34,121 nt of DNA from MTP4 sp9310u (GCA_030627005.1 DAOUSW010000026.1:1-34121), one strand, 5' to 3'; counted from the first letter of the stretch, positions 1 through 8,489 are shown. Notes: generated by a model from the sequence alone, not told the origin. Numbers and translations are program-made.

Positions 1-99
1 CCTTTTTCTTCTCTTCTTTCCTTTTTCTTCTCTTCTTTCCTTTTTCTTCTCTTCTTTCCTTTTTCTTCTCTTCTTTCCTTTTTCTTCTCTTCTTTCCTT
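1..99. repeat. 19-bp pyrimidine tandem repeat, five copies
   Basis: Five perfect head-to-tail copies of the 19-base unit CCTTTTTCTTCTCTTCTTT fill positions 1-95, followed by a partial unit. The array begins at the window edge, so its full size is unknown. The strand is pure pyrimidine. No ORF supports a protein here. Confidence 0.95.
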
Positions 100-695
100 C
101 TGCTGCCCCACCTTCCGTTTACCTTCTCCGTTTCCCCTTACCTTATCAGAGGAGTAATGGCTATCCGGATAAACCACGGGATCTTTTCATATTTCCGGCG
201 GCTATCTCCCTTTTCCCCTCATCCGGAACCCGGCACCCGAAAAACAGATTCAGCAGAATTAACAACGCTACATATAAAATCCAGTTTATATAAAATTGAG
301 CACATATAAAAATACACGTAAGATCGGCTTTTGTAAAAAACCTGGCTCAATTAACCCGTATAGGGCAGCTGTAATTCCCCTGTTCAGTTTTTCTTAAACC
401 TTTTTTCGACTTGCTTCATAGGTACCGGCATTCTCACCGGTCGTCTTTGACGACCGGCTATTCCAGAAAGTACAATAAAATGTCTAAAAATAGTATGGGT
501 ATTCCCAAAAAAATATAAATGGATAAATAAAAAATCAGAATATGACGCGAAGTGAGTTGAATAAAATAAAAGCCAATAATTGCAGTTTGTTTTGTAACTG
601 CTTTTTTCAGAAATTTCGGGAAGGGGCGCTTGCTTCGAAAGCGGTGAGGGCCCTGGTTACCGATATCAAGAAAGAAAATCCCCGAAACTGGAATC
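100..695. other. gene-free spacer with TATA-like elements and a hairpin
   Basis: I see no supportable gene. Positions about 268-312 hold three TATA-like stretches of the ACATATAAAA type. Positions 437-457 form a perfect 9-bp stem (CCGGTCGTC / GACGACCGG) with a TTT loop; no T-tract follows on either strand, so it is not a convincing terminator. A 91-codon minus-strand ORF at 458-733 runs into the dispersed repeat at 696-801 and has no family features, so I do not call it. Confidence 0.5.
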
Positions 696-801
696 ATCAG
701 TAAACCCGGTGACAAAAACCAGGACCATTTCAAGCTATATACAGGATTATCAGTAAACCCGGTGACAAAAACCAGGGCTATTTCAAGCTATATACGGGAT
801 T
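696..801 (-). repeat. two tandem copies of a ~53-bp dispersed repeat
   Basis: Positions 696-748 and 749-801 are two 53-base units differing at only a few bases. On the minus strand the core reads GTATATAGCTTGAAAT then GCCCTGGTTTTTGTCACC. Related single copies occur on the plus strand at about 7940-7995 and 17117-17177. Confidence 0.85.
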
Positions 802-910
802 TATAGAGCCGTAAGATCAAAAATGCCGGAAATGGGAATTAAGAAGAGCAGGCCAAATAAAAATAATTTAAAAGAGAGGAGGGGTAAGGAAAACCCTTCA
901 CTCAAAGAAT

Positions 911-3007
911 TTAGCTCTTCCTCCTGAAGAGGTAGCCGACCGCAAGTAGTCCGACAAGAGCAGGGGCAATTCCGAACCCGGGAGTTCCTTCCCCCTCTTC
1001 TCCACCAGTGGTGTTGTTGCCTGCAGTTTCTTCGTCAATTTCTTCTTCAGTTTCTTCCTCAGCCTGTTCTTCGGTTTCGTTTTCGTCCGGAGTTTCGGTT
1101 ACGTTCTCTCCAGCCTCGGTTTCGTTTTCTCCAAATTCGGTTCCGTTTTCTCCAAATTCGGTTTCGTTTTCTCCAAATTCGGTTTCATTCACTTCAGGAA
1201 GCCCTGTGGTTACGTTTACTTCCCCGAGAATCCTCACAACGAATGGGAAGTACCTGAGTTCCTCGACAGGGGTGTCCCCGATTTTGAAAAACATGCCTTC
1301 AGCGATTTCTTCTTCGGAGTCCAGGGACAGGGTGAAGGTATTTTCATTGCTGATGCTAAGGGTGTCGCCCTGGATTGAAACATCGTCGAGCTTACCGAAT
1401 TCGTCATCAGACTCGATTGTCATTGCGTTTGCATAGTCAATAAGCCAGATACCTTCGATCTGGGCAATGCTGTCGACTGCGCCCTGGAAGACCTGGTTTA
1501 CGTGGACCTTGAGGACAATAACATCGTCTTCGTCCTCGATATCATCGAGTTCGACTTCCCAGGTTCTACCGGTAGTATTGCTCCCTGTGACCGAGATGAT
1601 TTCGTCATCTACAAATTCACCGTCCCTGGTGAATTCGAGCCAGACTTTCTCACCGTCAACATCGACCTGCTTTGCTTCGATAGAATAGTTTTCACCAAGC
1701 TCGAGGATTTCGCCGGTCCTCAGGGTGTACTTGTCATCGCTGTCAAGGACAAGCTTTGAGAGTTTGTCCGCGCTGTTTTCCTTGAGCGGGACGTATTCCT
1801 GTGCAAAGAAACCGATAACAGGGTACTGGCCCCAGCCTTCATCTACGTTGAAGTATTCGTAGTCAACTTTCTCAATGCGGGTCTCGTAAACGAGCTTGCC
1901 TTCAGGAATCACGTTTCCGTCAATAATGTTGGAGACACTGAGGGATTCTGTTTCGACATTGTCATCGAGGTCATAGAAGAAACCTGCGAAGCTGGATGCA
2001 TCCCAGGTGAAGTTACCCGGACCGAAGGAGGCTGCTCCCGCTATTACATGGATACCCGGCTCTTTGATTTCCTTAATGAGATGGAACCTGAGCACATCGG
2101 AGCCGGTGTCAGCTGTCCTGAAGGACACGTTTTCAAGAATTTTGTCTGTGCCGTCCCTGGTAAGGGTTATGGTGTCCTCGTTGGTGAGCTTGAGGGCGGG
2201 TCCCAGGATGGCAACATCATCCAGTTCGCCGAATTCGTCATCAGACTCGATAGTCCTTGCGTTTGCGTAGTCAATGAGCCAGAGGCCTTCTATCTGGGCA
2301 ATGCTGTCGACAGCACCCTGGAAGACCTGGTTTACGTGGACCCTGAGGACAACGACATCGTCTTCGTCCTCGATATCATCGAGTTCGACGTCCCAGGTGT
2401 TGCCGGTAGCGTTCCCCCCTGCTACCGAGATTATTTCGTCGTCCACATATTCTCCGTCCCTGTTGAACTGGAGCCAGACTTTATCCCCGTTAACATCGAC
2501 CTGCTTTGCCTCAAGCGAGTATCCCTGCCCGAGCTCAAGGGTTTCCCCGGTTCTGAGGGTGTACTTGTCATCACTGTCAAGGACGAGCCTGGCAAATTTG
2601 TCAGCCCTGTCAGGTTTGAGTGGGACGGCCATCCGTGCCCCGAAACCGATCAGGCTGTAGTTATCCCAGCCGGCAGCCGGGTTCTGGTATTCGTAGCTGA
2701 TAGGCTGAATCGTGGTTATGTAAATGAGGCCGCCCTCTCCAATGATGTTGTTTTCAGTGCCCGGAACATCGACAATGAGAACAATCTCGGTTGACACGTT
2801 GTCGTCAATGTCATAGTAGAATATCGGAAACCGGGAACCGTCGATCGGAAGGATGGTACCGTTGCCGTATGTGTCAATAATATCGTCGATATCAGTGCCG
2901 TTGAACACTGAACTGCGGACCTCAATTACATCCTGTGCATTTGCGGCTGGTGCAAATGCAGTAAGAAGCATGAAAACAGCCAGTGATGCCACTGCAAATC
3001 TCTTCAT
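911..3007 (-). CDS. S-layer protein with duplicated domain and PGF archaeosortase signal
   Basis: Major surface (S-layer) protein type of Methanosarcina, forming the outer protein lattice. The 698 residues begin with a clear signal peptide (MKRFAVASLAVFMLL.., cleavage near ANA-QD at residue 24). Two tandem copies of a ~260-residue domain follow; both carry the DSDDKYTLRTGE and VHVNQVFQGAVDSIAQIEG motifs. Then comes an acidic, Asn/Glu/Thr-rich stalk with repeated N-x-T glycosylation sequons, and a C-terminal TPGFG motif, hydrophobic segment and RRKS tail, the layout of a PGF-CTERM signal cut by archaeosortase A and lipid anchored. The ATG at 3007 is chosen because GGGGAG lies just upstream and the signal peptide begins there; the frame stays open 25 codons further upstream without a signal-like sequence. 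A monocistronic unit is likely. It could be a minor S-layer paralogue rather than the main lattice protein. Confidence 0.9.
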   Translation of the reverse strand: MKRFAVASLAVFMLLTAFAPAANAQDVIEVRSSVFNGTDIDDIIDTYGNGTILPIDGSRFPIFYYDIDDNVSTEIVLIVDVPGTENNIIGEGGLIYITTIQPISYEYQNPAAGWDNYSLIGFGARMAVPLKPDRADKFARLVLDSDDKYTLRTGETLELGQGYSLEAKQVDVNGDKVWLQFNRDGEYVDDEIISVAGGNATGNTWDVELDDIEDEDDVVVLRVHVNQVFQGAVDSIAQIEGLWLIDYANARTIESDDEFGELDDVAILGPALKLTNEDTITLTRDGTDKILENVSFRTADTGSDVLRFHLIKEIKEPGIHVIAGAASFGPGNFTWDASSFAGFFYDLDDNVETESLSVSNIIDGNVIPEGKLVYETRIEKVDYEYFNVDEGWGQYPVIGFFAQEYVPLKENSADKLSKLVLDSDDKYTLRTGEILELGENYSIEAKQVDVDGEKVWLEFTRDGEFVDDEIISVTGSNTTGRTWEVELDDIEDEDDVIVLKVHVNQVFQGAVDSIAQIEGIWLIDYANAMTIESDDEFGKLDDVSIQGDTLSISNENTFTLSLDSEEEIAEGMFFKIGDTPVEELRYFPFVVRILGEVNVTTGLPEVNETEFGENETEFGENGTEFGENETEAGENVTETPDENETEEQAEEETEEEIDEETAGNNTTGGEEGEGTPGFGIAPALVGLLAVGYLFRRKS
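1094..1177 (-). repeat. 21-bp coding repeat in the S-layer stalk
   Basis: Four consecutive 21-base units (1094-1114, 1115-1135, 1136-1156, 1157-1177) encode a seven-residue repeat of the form E/G-T-E-F-G-E-N. Each unit adds one N-x-T sequon, so copy number sets stalk length and potential glycan number. The two units at 1136-1177 are nearly identical, as expected of recent slippage. Confidence 0.85.
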
Positions 3008-3027
3008 TTTATTTTCTCCCCACGTTT

Positions 3028-3328
3028 GAAAAGATATATTGTATGTAAGAAGTGTCAGGATCAAACCCTTAAAGGGTTTCACCCTCCTTCCCCAGATCAG
3101 ACGTATCCGTTTCGCCTATTCCCAAAGAGGATTTCATACCCTCCTTATCCCTCTAAATTGGATTACAGGGGCATTATCACACCATGCAGCCTATCAAGAA
3201 GAAGCCTTATTACTACCGTTTTTCAACAGACTAAACTCCGATCCCTCCTCATTAGCAGCGACTGAGTGCAGCATCAACTGTTGACGCCACTAATCGATAG
3301 TTCTGAAAACCACGGGTCATTAAATATC
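3028..3328 (-). promoter_or_regulatory. upstream region of the S-layer gene
   Basis: Reading toward the S-layer gene there is a TATA-like ACAATATATC at about 3031-3042 and, further upstream, a near-perfect palindrome AAACCCTT-A-AAGGGTTT (3063-3079). The palindrome could be an operator or a leader hairpin; the transcription start cannot be fixed by eye. Two short plus-strand ORFs here (from 3026 and 3039) lack any start signal or family feature and are ignored. The remainder to 3328 shows nothing I can name. Confidence 0.4.
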
Positions 3329-4414
3329 TCAGGATTCATTTTCGCCTTCGTTTTCCTCATCCTTTTCCTCTTCCTGATCTCTATCCCCACTTGATTCCAT
3401 CAGTTTAGCCATCAAGTGTGTCTCCTCGGAACTTTCCAGAATTATCTTTACAACTATTGTAAGGGGTACGGCAATCAGCGCACCTGCAGCTCCCAGTATG
3501 AAGGACCAGTAAAACAATGAAAGAAATACAATCGTCGGAGATAATTTAAGGCCTTTTCCTGCAATAGACGGGAAAAGAACATTTTCTACGAGCATATTGA
3601 TAAGACTAATACCGGCAAGGACAGCCACTGCCCCTATAGGCCCATACTTGAACAGGCCAAGGAGCATAGGTGGAATAGCGGCAAGATAAAAGCCCAGGTA
3701 AGGGATATAACCGAACAGGAATGTCAGGAATCCCCAGAGAAGGGCAAAATCTATACCTCCGATAAAGAGCAGTATGGCAGTTCCGATTCCCCCGAGCAGG
3801 TTTGTCTCAGTCCTCAGGAGCATGTAATTTATGACTTTGCTGCTTAATTCGGTAAACTTCGAAAGACGGACCTGTTCACCTTCAACTTCTCTTTGCACCC
3901 TTTCCGGCGCACTTGCAGCATCCAGAAGTAAAAATGTTGTGGTGACAACAATGAGCACAATTGTTGATCCGGCACTTAAGGCTCCTGAAATAATATCTCC
4001 TGACACGTTGAAAGCAAATGCTGCAATATCGCGCAGGATCGATTCCACGGAAACTCCAGCTGGAGGCAAATATGTTGAAATACTGTCCAGAATACTCTGC
4101 AACTGAGTTTCATAGTCCGGAATCTGGTCACTGAGCTCGATTAAAGAGTTTACGAACAGAATTGCGGTTCCAACAAAAACAAAAATGAAAAAAAAGATTA
4201 CCAGAAAAACGCTAACAGATCCCGGAACCCTTTTCTTCATGAGCCAGCGAACCAGAGGGGAAAAGATTAGAAAGGCAAAAAGAGCGAAAAAAACCGGTAT
4301 AAGTATGGTTGAAATCGCCTTCATACCAAGTGTAAGGAGAACTGCAGCAGTGCTGTAAATTAGAATTTTGGCTGGTGTTGAAATGGTATTTGAATTTATG
4401 TTTACATCCCCCAA
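3329..4414 (-). CDS. AI-2E/PerM family (UPF0118) membrane permease
   Basis: Polytopic membrane protein of the AI-2E exporter/PerM family (361 residues, close to the usual ~350). Family members move small molecules or ions; the substrate here cannot be told. Hydrophobic segments start at residue ~15 and recur in the family pattern: two N-terminal pairs, a long extracytoplasmic stretch (residues ~90-130) and a C-terminal block with the FGYIPYLGFYLAAIPPMLLG and NMLVENVLFPSIAGKGLKLSP motifs typical of the family. The tail is strongly acidic (EEEKDEENEGENES). The start is a TTG at 4414 preceded by GGGGTAAG; no in-frame ATG exists near the N-terminus, and the GGGGGATG just inside is out of frame. 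A long gap separates it from the upstream antiporter, so it probably has its own promoter. Confidence 0.85.
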   Translation of the reverse strand: MGDVNINSNTISTPAKILIYSTAAVLLTLGMKAISTILIPVFFALFAFLIFSPLVRWLMKKRVPGSVSVFLVIFFFIFVFVGTAILFVNSLIELSDQIPDYETQLQSILDSISTYLPPAGVSVESILRDIAAFAFNVSGDIISGALSAGSTIVLIVVTTTFLLLDAASAPERVQREVEGEQVRLSKFTELSSKVINYMLLRTETNLLGGIGTAILLFIGGIDFALLWGFLTFLFGYIPYLGFYLAAIPPMLLGLFKYGPIGAVAVLAGISLINMLVENVLFPSIAGKGLKLSPTIVFLSLFYWSFILGAAGALIAVPLTIVVKIILESSEETHLMAKLMESSGDRDQEEEKDEENEGENES

Positions 4415-4750
4415 TCTTTCTTACCCCAAATTTTTCTTTTACTGCCGACTTTCGTTTTTCAAATTTTTATAGATCACTTCCCTGTCTTGCTCTCTAATTT
4501 CCATGTATTTCAATTGAGATAAATTAAAAATCAGTAACTTCACATCCTGGCTTTTCAGCTGCCGTTTAACTAAAGAAAGAGGGTAAATACCCCATCTCCC
4601 CTCTTTTTTAATTAAGGTATCAGGTTACTGAATTGACATAATATATGTATAAATCCCAGGATATATATAAATTAACATATATAATTTTGGGATATTTCAT
4701 CTTTTTTCCTGATTTTCTTTTTACCACTTTCCTTTTTCCTTATTTTCTCT
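4415..4750 (-). promoter_or_regulatory. AT-rich intergenic promoter region with inverted arms
   Basis: No gene is visible. Positions 4640-4693 are extremely AT rich and contain TATA-like sequences; the hexamers ATCCCA (4653-4658) and TGGGAT (4688-4693) form an inverted pair around TATATATAA. This could be the promoter and operator of the permease gene that starts at 4414, with a long leader, but that is inference. Confidence 0.35.
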
Positions 4751-6064
4751 TTACTGCGTTTTCTCCCTGGAGTTTCCCTGGGGATTTTCGGGAGCATTAA
4801 ACCCCGGACGTGCGGGCAGTTCCTTCATTTCTCCCAGTTCCGGTGCGTCCCTCGGCAGCGCAGCTACTAGCTTTGAATACCATTCGCTTCCAGGGCCTGC
4901 GGAAATCCCGTGGGCAAAGACACTTAAAAGGACAGTGGTGATCACGACCAGGCTTATCGTTTCAAGCCCCGGAAGCCCTTCTGCCTCTTCTATGGCAATG
5001 AGCAGCAGGACGACCGATGCCAGGCCCCTCGGGCCGAACCAGCCCAGGAAGAGGACAGTTTCCCGGTGCAGTTTTGTACCCATCAGGGAGATTGCCACCG
5101 GGACCATGCGGATGACTGTAAGGCTCAGCACTGCATAAACGAGCTCGGGAAAGCCGATAGTCGAAAGCCCCGTTGCGGTAACGATTCCGAAGATAAAGAA
5201 AACCGCAAGGCTCAGGATGCTCCCTTCGGCTTCCGTAAAGATGATCTCCTCCTCTTCGACCCTTCTGCCCATAGCTCCGCTTGCCATACCCGCCAGAAAA
5301 GCCGCCACAAATCCGCTCCCTCCTATCCCATCAGCCGCAAGCCAGGAGACGATAGCCAGGGCCAGAAACTCTATCCTGTGGTAAAGCCCGGACGTCCATC
5401 CTGCCCCGGAAGCCCTTCCGGAAAGCCACCCCCCTAGCAGGCCCAGTGCGATTCCCACCAGTGCTCCAAACCCTACCTGTTCAAGTGCCAGGGAGAGAAG
5501 GGTGCCTATTGGCTGGTTAAGTTCCTCTCCGCTGGCCAGTACAAGGAAGAAAATAAAGAACGGGATTGCCCCTCCGTCATTTAGCCCACTTTCGATGTTC
5601 AGGGCCTGCCGTACCCGGACCGGCACTTTAGGGTTGCTTACTATCGCCTGCCCCAGCCCGGCGTCGGTTGGGGCAAGAATAGCGCCGAGGAATGCGGCTT
5701 CTGCAAAGGTCAGGTCCGTAAAAATGACCGCGGCAGATGCAGCCCCTAAGAAAATTACAAGGGGCAGGGCAAGAAAGAGGAAGCGGTTTTGCAGGCCTTC
5801 CTTCTGGCGCAGCGCCTTCAGTTCGATCCTGGAAGCATCGGCAAACAGTGTCAGTACCAGTGCTACCTCTGCTACCGTGAGGACGAAACTGCTGCTTGCT
5901 GAAAGTTCAACCAGGTCGAGCCCTTCCGGGCTGAGCAGCATTCCGGCAGCCACAAAAATCATCGGGGCGGTGACAACGGTTCTCGAGATTTTCCGGGAGA
6001 CAAGGCTGTAGACAAAAAGTAGCGCTGCAAAGGCAATGACAAAGCTTGTGGCTTCTGATGTCAT
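4751..6064 (-). CDS. CPA1-family Na+(K+)/H+ antiporter, NhaP type
   Basis: Cytoplasmic-membrane cation/proton antiporter for pH and sodium homeostasis, 437 residues with about 12 hydrophobic segments. CPA1 hallmarks are visible: APTDAGLGQAIVSNP around residues 131-145 (the TM4 Thr-Asp of the unwound crossing helix), NIESGLNDGGA at 156-166 with the Asn162-Asp163 pair that marks electroneutral CPA1 rather than Asp-Asp CPA2 antiporters, and a late FLGWFGPRGLAS motif. The C-terminal ~35 residues are hydrophilic and short, with no RCK/TrkA regulatory domain. ATG at 6064 fits the first membrane helix directly. A sodium antiporter makes sense in a methanogen that uses a sodium motive force. The gene is GC-richer in its third positions than the permease downstream. 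Confidence 0.9.
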   Translation of the reverse strand: MTSEATSFVIAFAALLFVYSLVSRKISRTVVTAPMIFVAAGMLLSPEGLDLVELSASSSFVLTVAEVALVLTLFADASRIELKALRQKEGLQNRFLFLALPLVIFLGAASAAVIFTDLTFAEAAFLGAILAPTDAGLGQAIVSNPKVPVRVRQALNIESGLNDGGAIPFFIFFLVLASGEELNQPIGTLLSLALEQVGFGALVGIALGLLGGWLSGRASGAGWTSGLYHRIEFLALAIVSWLAADGIGGSGFVAAFLAGMASGAMGRRVEEEEIIFTEAEGSILSLAVFFIFGIVTATGLSTIGFPELVYAVLSLTVIRMVPVAISLMGTKLHRETVLFLGWFGPRGLASVVLLLIAIEEAEGLPGLETISLVVITTVLLSVFAHGISAGPGSEWYSKLVAALPRDAPELGEMKELPARPGFNAPENPQGNSREKTQ

Positions 6065-6109
6065 GGAAATCCTTCTGCATTCGGGTGCTGCCTGTCACTT
6101 TAACGTCAT

Positions 6110-6260
6110 CGCCTTTTTTGAGTCACCAGCTACCTTTTGTGCAATCGGCTTTTTTTACTTCATTAGCTGCTTTTCTGAATCATCAACTGCTTTTTGTGCT
6201 ATCTGCTACTTTTTGTGCCATTGGCTGCTTTTTACGTAATTAGCTGCCTTTTTACCTCTT
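6110..6260. repeat. degenerate ~20-bp tandem repeat upstream of the antiporter
   Basis: A run of imperfect units resembling ATTAGCTGCTTTTTGTGC (for example CAACTGCTTTTTGTGC, CTGCTACTTTTTGTGC, TTGGCTGCTTTTTACG) fills most of the space between the antiporter start and the transporter stop at 6262. Two small ORFs over it differ only by frame and are repeat translations. Confidence 0.65.
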
Positions 6261-6261
6261 T

Positions 6262-6939
6262 TCACTTTGCGGGTGCGGTGGAAGTTTTTCCTTTCTCCGG
6301 AACAGCTTCTGCCTCAACTTCTGCGTGTTTGCCAAGTTCCCCTCCTATAAACATCAGCAGTATGAGGCCTGCCAGTGACACAACCATGATCATGACCATC
6401 ACGTCCGGGTCTGTGAAATTAAGCGTGGCAATTGCCAGGGCTGCCGAGAGGTTGCGCTGTGCGGTCCCGAGGCCAAGCACGCTCCTGATAGGCCCGGCGG
6501 AGCCCCCGAAGAAGTAGCCGATGATAAACGAAATAAGCAGGAAGAGCACCGCCGCAATAACTGCGGTGGTCCCGATAACACCCAGGAGGTCGGAGATGTA
6601 GACCACAAAGAAAGCTACGAAAAGGACAAGCAGGGAAAGGCTGGTAGCCTGGTTCATCAGAGGCAGGAGCCCGTTTGCCACTTCCTCATACCTTGCCCGG
6701 ACAAACAGGGCAATCGCAAGCGGAAGAAAGATAAACAGTATCCCGAGAGCCAGCAGCGGGACGAGTATGAAATTTGCCGCCAGCGAAAGAAGCACAAGCT
6801 TCGTGTTGCGCAGCGGGGCGACTATCTGCGGTACTGTCAGGGAGAAACCCATGCCCAGCATGCTGGTAAGCACGAAAATCATTGTGGCAAGAACACCTAT
6901 TGTCTCAAGGAAACTCGAAAAAGAGGCAGTTTCGACCAT
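6262..6939 (-). CDS. BASS-type (bile acid:Na+ symporter family) transporter, internally shortened
   Basis: Membrane protein resembling the archaeal bile acid:sodium symporter (BASS/ACR3 superfamily) group. The N-terminus carries the TSMLGMGFSLTVPQIVAPLRN motif region (residues ~26-45). The second half has LPLAIALFVRARYEE, LMNQATSLSLL and VLGLGTAQRNLSAALAIA (residues ~155-170), the last being the crossing-helix region with the substrate/Na+ site. At 225 residues it is ~70-80 shorter than the usual ~300. The missing part would lie after LVPLLALGIL (residue ~67), where family members have the first crossing helix and following membrane segments; the frame is continuous through the join. ATG at 6939 follows GGGGGATGG closely. 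Either an in-frame deletion has made a defunct transporter or this is a short variant. The family length and missing segment are from memory of the family. Confidence 0.65.
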   Translation of the reverse strand: MVETASFSSFLETIGVLATMIFVLTSMLGMGFSLTVPQIVAPLRNTKLVLLSLAANFILVPLLALGILFIFLPLAIALFVRARYEEVANGLLPLMNQATSLSLLVLFVAFFVVYISDLLGVIGTTAVIAAVLFLLISFIIGYFFGGSAGPIRSVLGLGTAQRNLSAALAIATLNFTDPDVMVMIMVVSLAGLILLMFIGGELGKHAEVEAEAVPEKGKTSTAPAK

Positions 6940-6954
6940 CCATCCCCCAATTCT

Positions 6955-7080
6955 TTCCCACCATCTTTTCCATTATCTATCTCCCCACCTTTCCTCCCAC
7001 CTTTTCTCCCATTTTCCCATTACTATCTCTCCACCTTTCCTCCCACCTTTTTCCCCTTTCTTTCCTCTTATTCTTTCAAA
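6955..7080. repeat. pyrimidine-rich tract with a ~47-bp duplication
   Basis: Almost pure C/T on the plus strand. The block beginning ATTATCTATCTCCCCACC near 6972 recurs imperfectly near 7019 as ATTACTATCTCTCCACC, both continuing with TTTCCTCCCACC. Short ORFs here are low-complexity artefacts. Confidence 0.7.
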
Positions 7081-7089
7081 TCTCTCACT

Positions 7090-7617
7090 TCAGCCGTGCG
7101 CCATCTGGTCGACTGCAACCGTAATGGCCAGGATCAGGGCGGCATCCTGCCCTGGAGAAACCTCTACTCCGTAGGTATCCCGTATCCGGAACCACTTTTT
7201 TGAGACCTCTGCAACTTTTCTTCTCCCTTCCTCAATTTTGTACTCGTGGTCCAGGATATTGCCCTGGACTTTCATTTCAGACCCGTCAGCTAAATCCACT
7301 TTCCAGCGGTCGCGAAGAGGTGTTATCAGGGCTTTTTTGACCGTTGCAGCCGTTCCGCCTTCCGCGTTCTGGATGTTCATCGTATCCCTGACCCGGAGCA
7401 GTTTCTCCTTGAGTTTGTACCTCTCGTTTCCCTGCACATCCTTGATTATCAGGGTGTCACGCACGCGGATAGCTTTGCCGTCTACATAGAATGCCTTCTC
7501 CCCTGCTTCATTTTCGATCCAGTAGTCATCTCCGATGGAAATGAGTTTTTCATGCATTTTATAGCGTTGTATACTTTCTGCTCCACGGCCCCTGAGGCCG
7601 CCCATCATTCTTCGCAT
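7090..7617 (-). CDS. LURP-one-related (LOR/DUF567) family protein
   Basis: A 175-residue soluble protein of the LURP-one-related, tubby-like barrel family. The family signature is the series of paired strands such as EKLISIGDDYWIENEAGEK, the repeated VRDT motif (IRVRDTLIIKD, LRVRDTMNIQN, FRIRDTYGVEV) and a C-terminal hydrophobic helix (DAALILAITVAVDQM), the one tubby-like proteins wrap inside the barrel. The biochemical role of prokaryotic members is not established; a phospholipid or scaffold role is only a guess. The N-terminus is basic and Gly-rich (MRRMMGGLRGRG). ATG at 7617 is preceded by GGGAGTGATT at suitable spacing. No operon partner is close downstream (the transporter start is 150 bases away). 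Confidence 0.8.
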   Translation of the reverse strand: MRRMMGGLRGRGAESIQRYKMHEKLISIGDDYWIENEAGEKAFYVDGKAIRVRDTLIIKDVQGNERYKLKEKLLRVRDTMNIQNAEGGTAATVKKALITPLRDRWKVDLADGSEMKVQGNILDHEYKIEEGRRKVAEVSKKWFRIRDTYGVEVSPGQDAALILAITVAVDQMAHG

Positions 7618-8047
7618 TAGGAATCACTCCCTTTGTTTATTGTATTCCAGGTCCCTTCCCTTGCGGATCGTCTTATCCTGGTATAGATTTGAGGAGGATA
7701 ATCCCGGTTAGCCTTCCAGCCCGGGAAACTGTAGTAACACTCAAACCTTCTTCCCATTATAGTCTAGACTGATGAGTCCTCGAAGTTTTCCAGACCTCTT
7801 CCCCCCTTATGAATCCATAAATATGGATAATATATATTTAAATGGATTTATAATTTAAGTACCTTCTTTTACCTGCTTGCCGATATCTTTTACACAGCCA
7901 GCTCAAATAAGGGATACTTTTGGTTTTGAAAAAAGGGCGCTGTAGAAATCCTGTTATATTGCTTGAAACGGCCCTGGTTTGTTAGCGACCTTGACCCCGT
8001 TTCAAATCCGATGGTTAAAACCTGTTTCCGTCTAATTTTACCAGTCG
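7618..8047. other. intergenic region with AT-rich promoter-like stretch and dispersed repeat
   Basis: No gene. Positions 7812-7856 are AT rich and TATA-like on both strands (ATAATATATATTTAAATGG), plausible as the promoter of the LOR gene on the minus strand. Positions about 7940-7995 hold one plus-strand copy of the dispersed repeat (TGTAGAAATCCTGTTATATT then GCTTGAAACGGCCCTGGTTT). Confidence 0.5.
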
Positions 8048-8078
8048 GAATAACCATAGCTATATATCATGGTTATTC
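8048..8078 (+). promoter_or_regulatory. TATA box inside a perfect 10-bp inverted repeat
   Basis: GAATAACCAT (8048-8057) and ATGGTTATTC (8069-8078) are perfect inverted arms around an 11-base spacer containing TATATAT (8061-8067). The TATA lies ~45 bases before the acylphosphatase ATG, so transcription should start near 8090. A repressor dimer bound here would cover the TATA box. Confidence 0.6.
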
Positions 8079-8109
8079 AAAATAGCCAATTGTGAGCCCT
8101 GGAAAAATT

Positions 8110-8379
8110 ATGCGTGCGGAAATCTATGTTTCAGGAAGGGTGCAGCATGTGGGTTTTCGCTGGTTTACGAGAAATTCTGCAGAACGCCTGGGTTTGAACT
8201 GCAACCCGATTAACCTCAGGGACGGAAGGGTTTTCGTAATTGCCGAGGGGCATCGTGCAGCCATTGAGCTCCTGATAAAAGAACTGTGGGAGGGGCCCAC
8301 TTTCGCCAGCGTGGAAAATGTGTATTATACTTTCATGGAGCCAACCGGTAACATGGAAGGGTCTTCGCTTCAGCCCTGA
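8110..8379 (+). CDS. acyP: acylphosphatase
   Basis: Small cytoplasmic enzyme that hydrolyses carboxyl-phosphate bonds of acyl phosphates such as acetyl phosphate or 1,3-bisphosphoglycerate. The 89-residue size is standard. The family signature is present as GRVQHVGFRWF (residues 9-19), with the phosphate-binding Arg17, and NLRDGRV follows with the catalytic Asn35; the spacing of 18 between Arg and Asn equals that of the well-studied enzymes. One deviation is His13 where the loop usually has Gly (QGVGFR). I start at the ATG at 8110; the GTG at 8092 is in frame but would lie at the predicted transcription start. It sits alone after a TATA box flanked by inverted arms and is followed by T-rich DNA. 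Confidence 0.88.
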   Translation: MRAEIYVSGRVQHVGFRWFTRNSAERLGLNCNPINLRDGRVFVIAEGHRAAIELLIKELWEGPTFASVENVYYTFMEPTGNMEGSSLQP

Positions 8380-8475
8380 ATTTTTAATTTTTGTTGAATT
8401 CTATAGTTTTATTTAACCAGATCCGCTTCAGGTTAGTGTTGAACCGGCCAGGAATTTATTGTGAAAGCTGCAGGA

Positions 8476-8489
8476 GATAAATATTTATC
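8476..8489 (+). promoter_or_regulatory. palindromic TATA-like element GATAAATATTTATC
   Basis: A 14-bp perfect palindrome preceded by AGGA. If it is the TATA box, transcription starts near 8508-8510, just before the ATG at 8515. This argues against the in-frame GTG at 8461 as the start of the next gene. Confidence 0.45.

Noticed and set aside
437..457. 9-bp perfect hairpin as an intrinsic terminator
   Set aside because: No T-run follows on either strand and no gene ends nearby.
458..733. 91-codon minus-strand ORF
   Set aside because: It covers part of the dispersed repeat, has no plausible start signal, and its sequence resembles no family.
2048..2794. 248-codon plus-strand ORF
   Set aside because: Antisense to the S-layer gene; its length reflects the codon bias and internal duplication of that gene.
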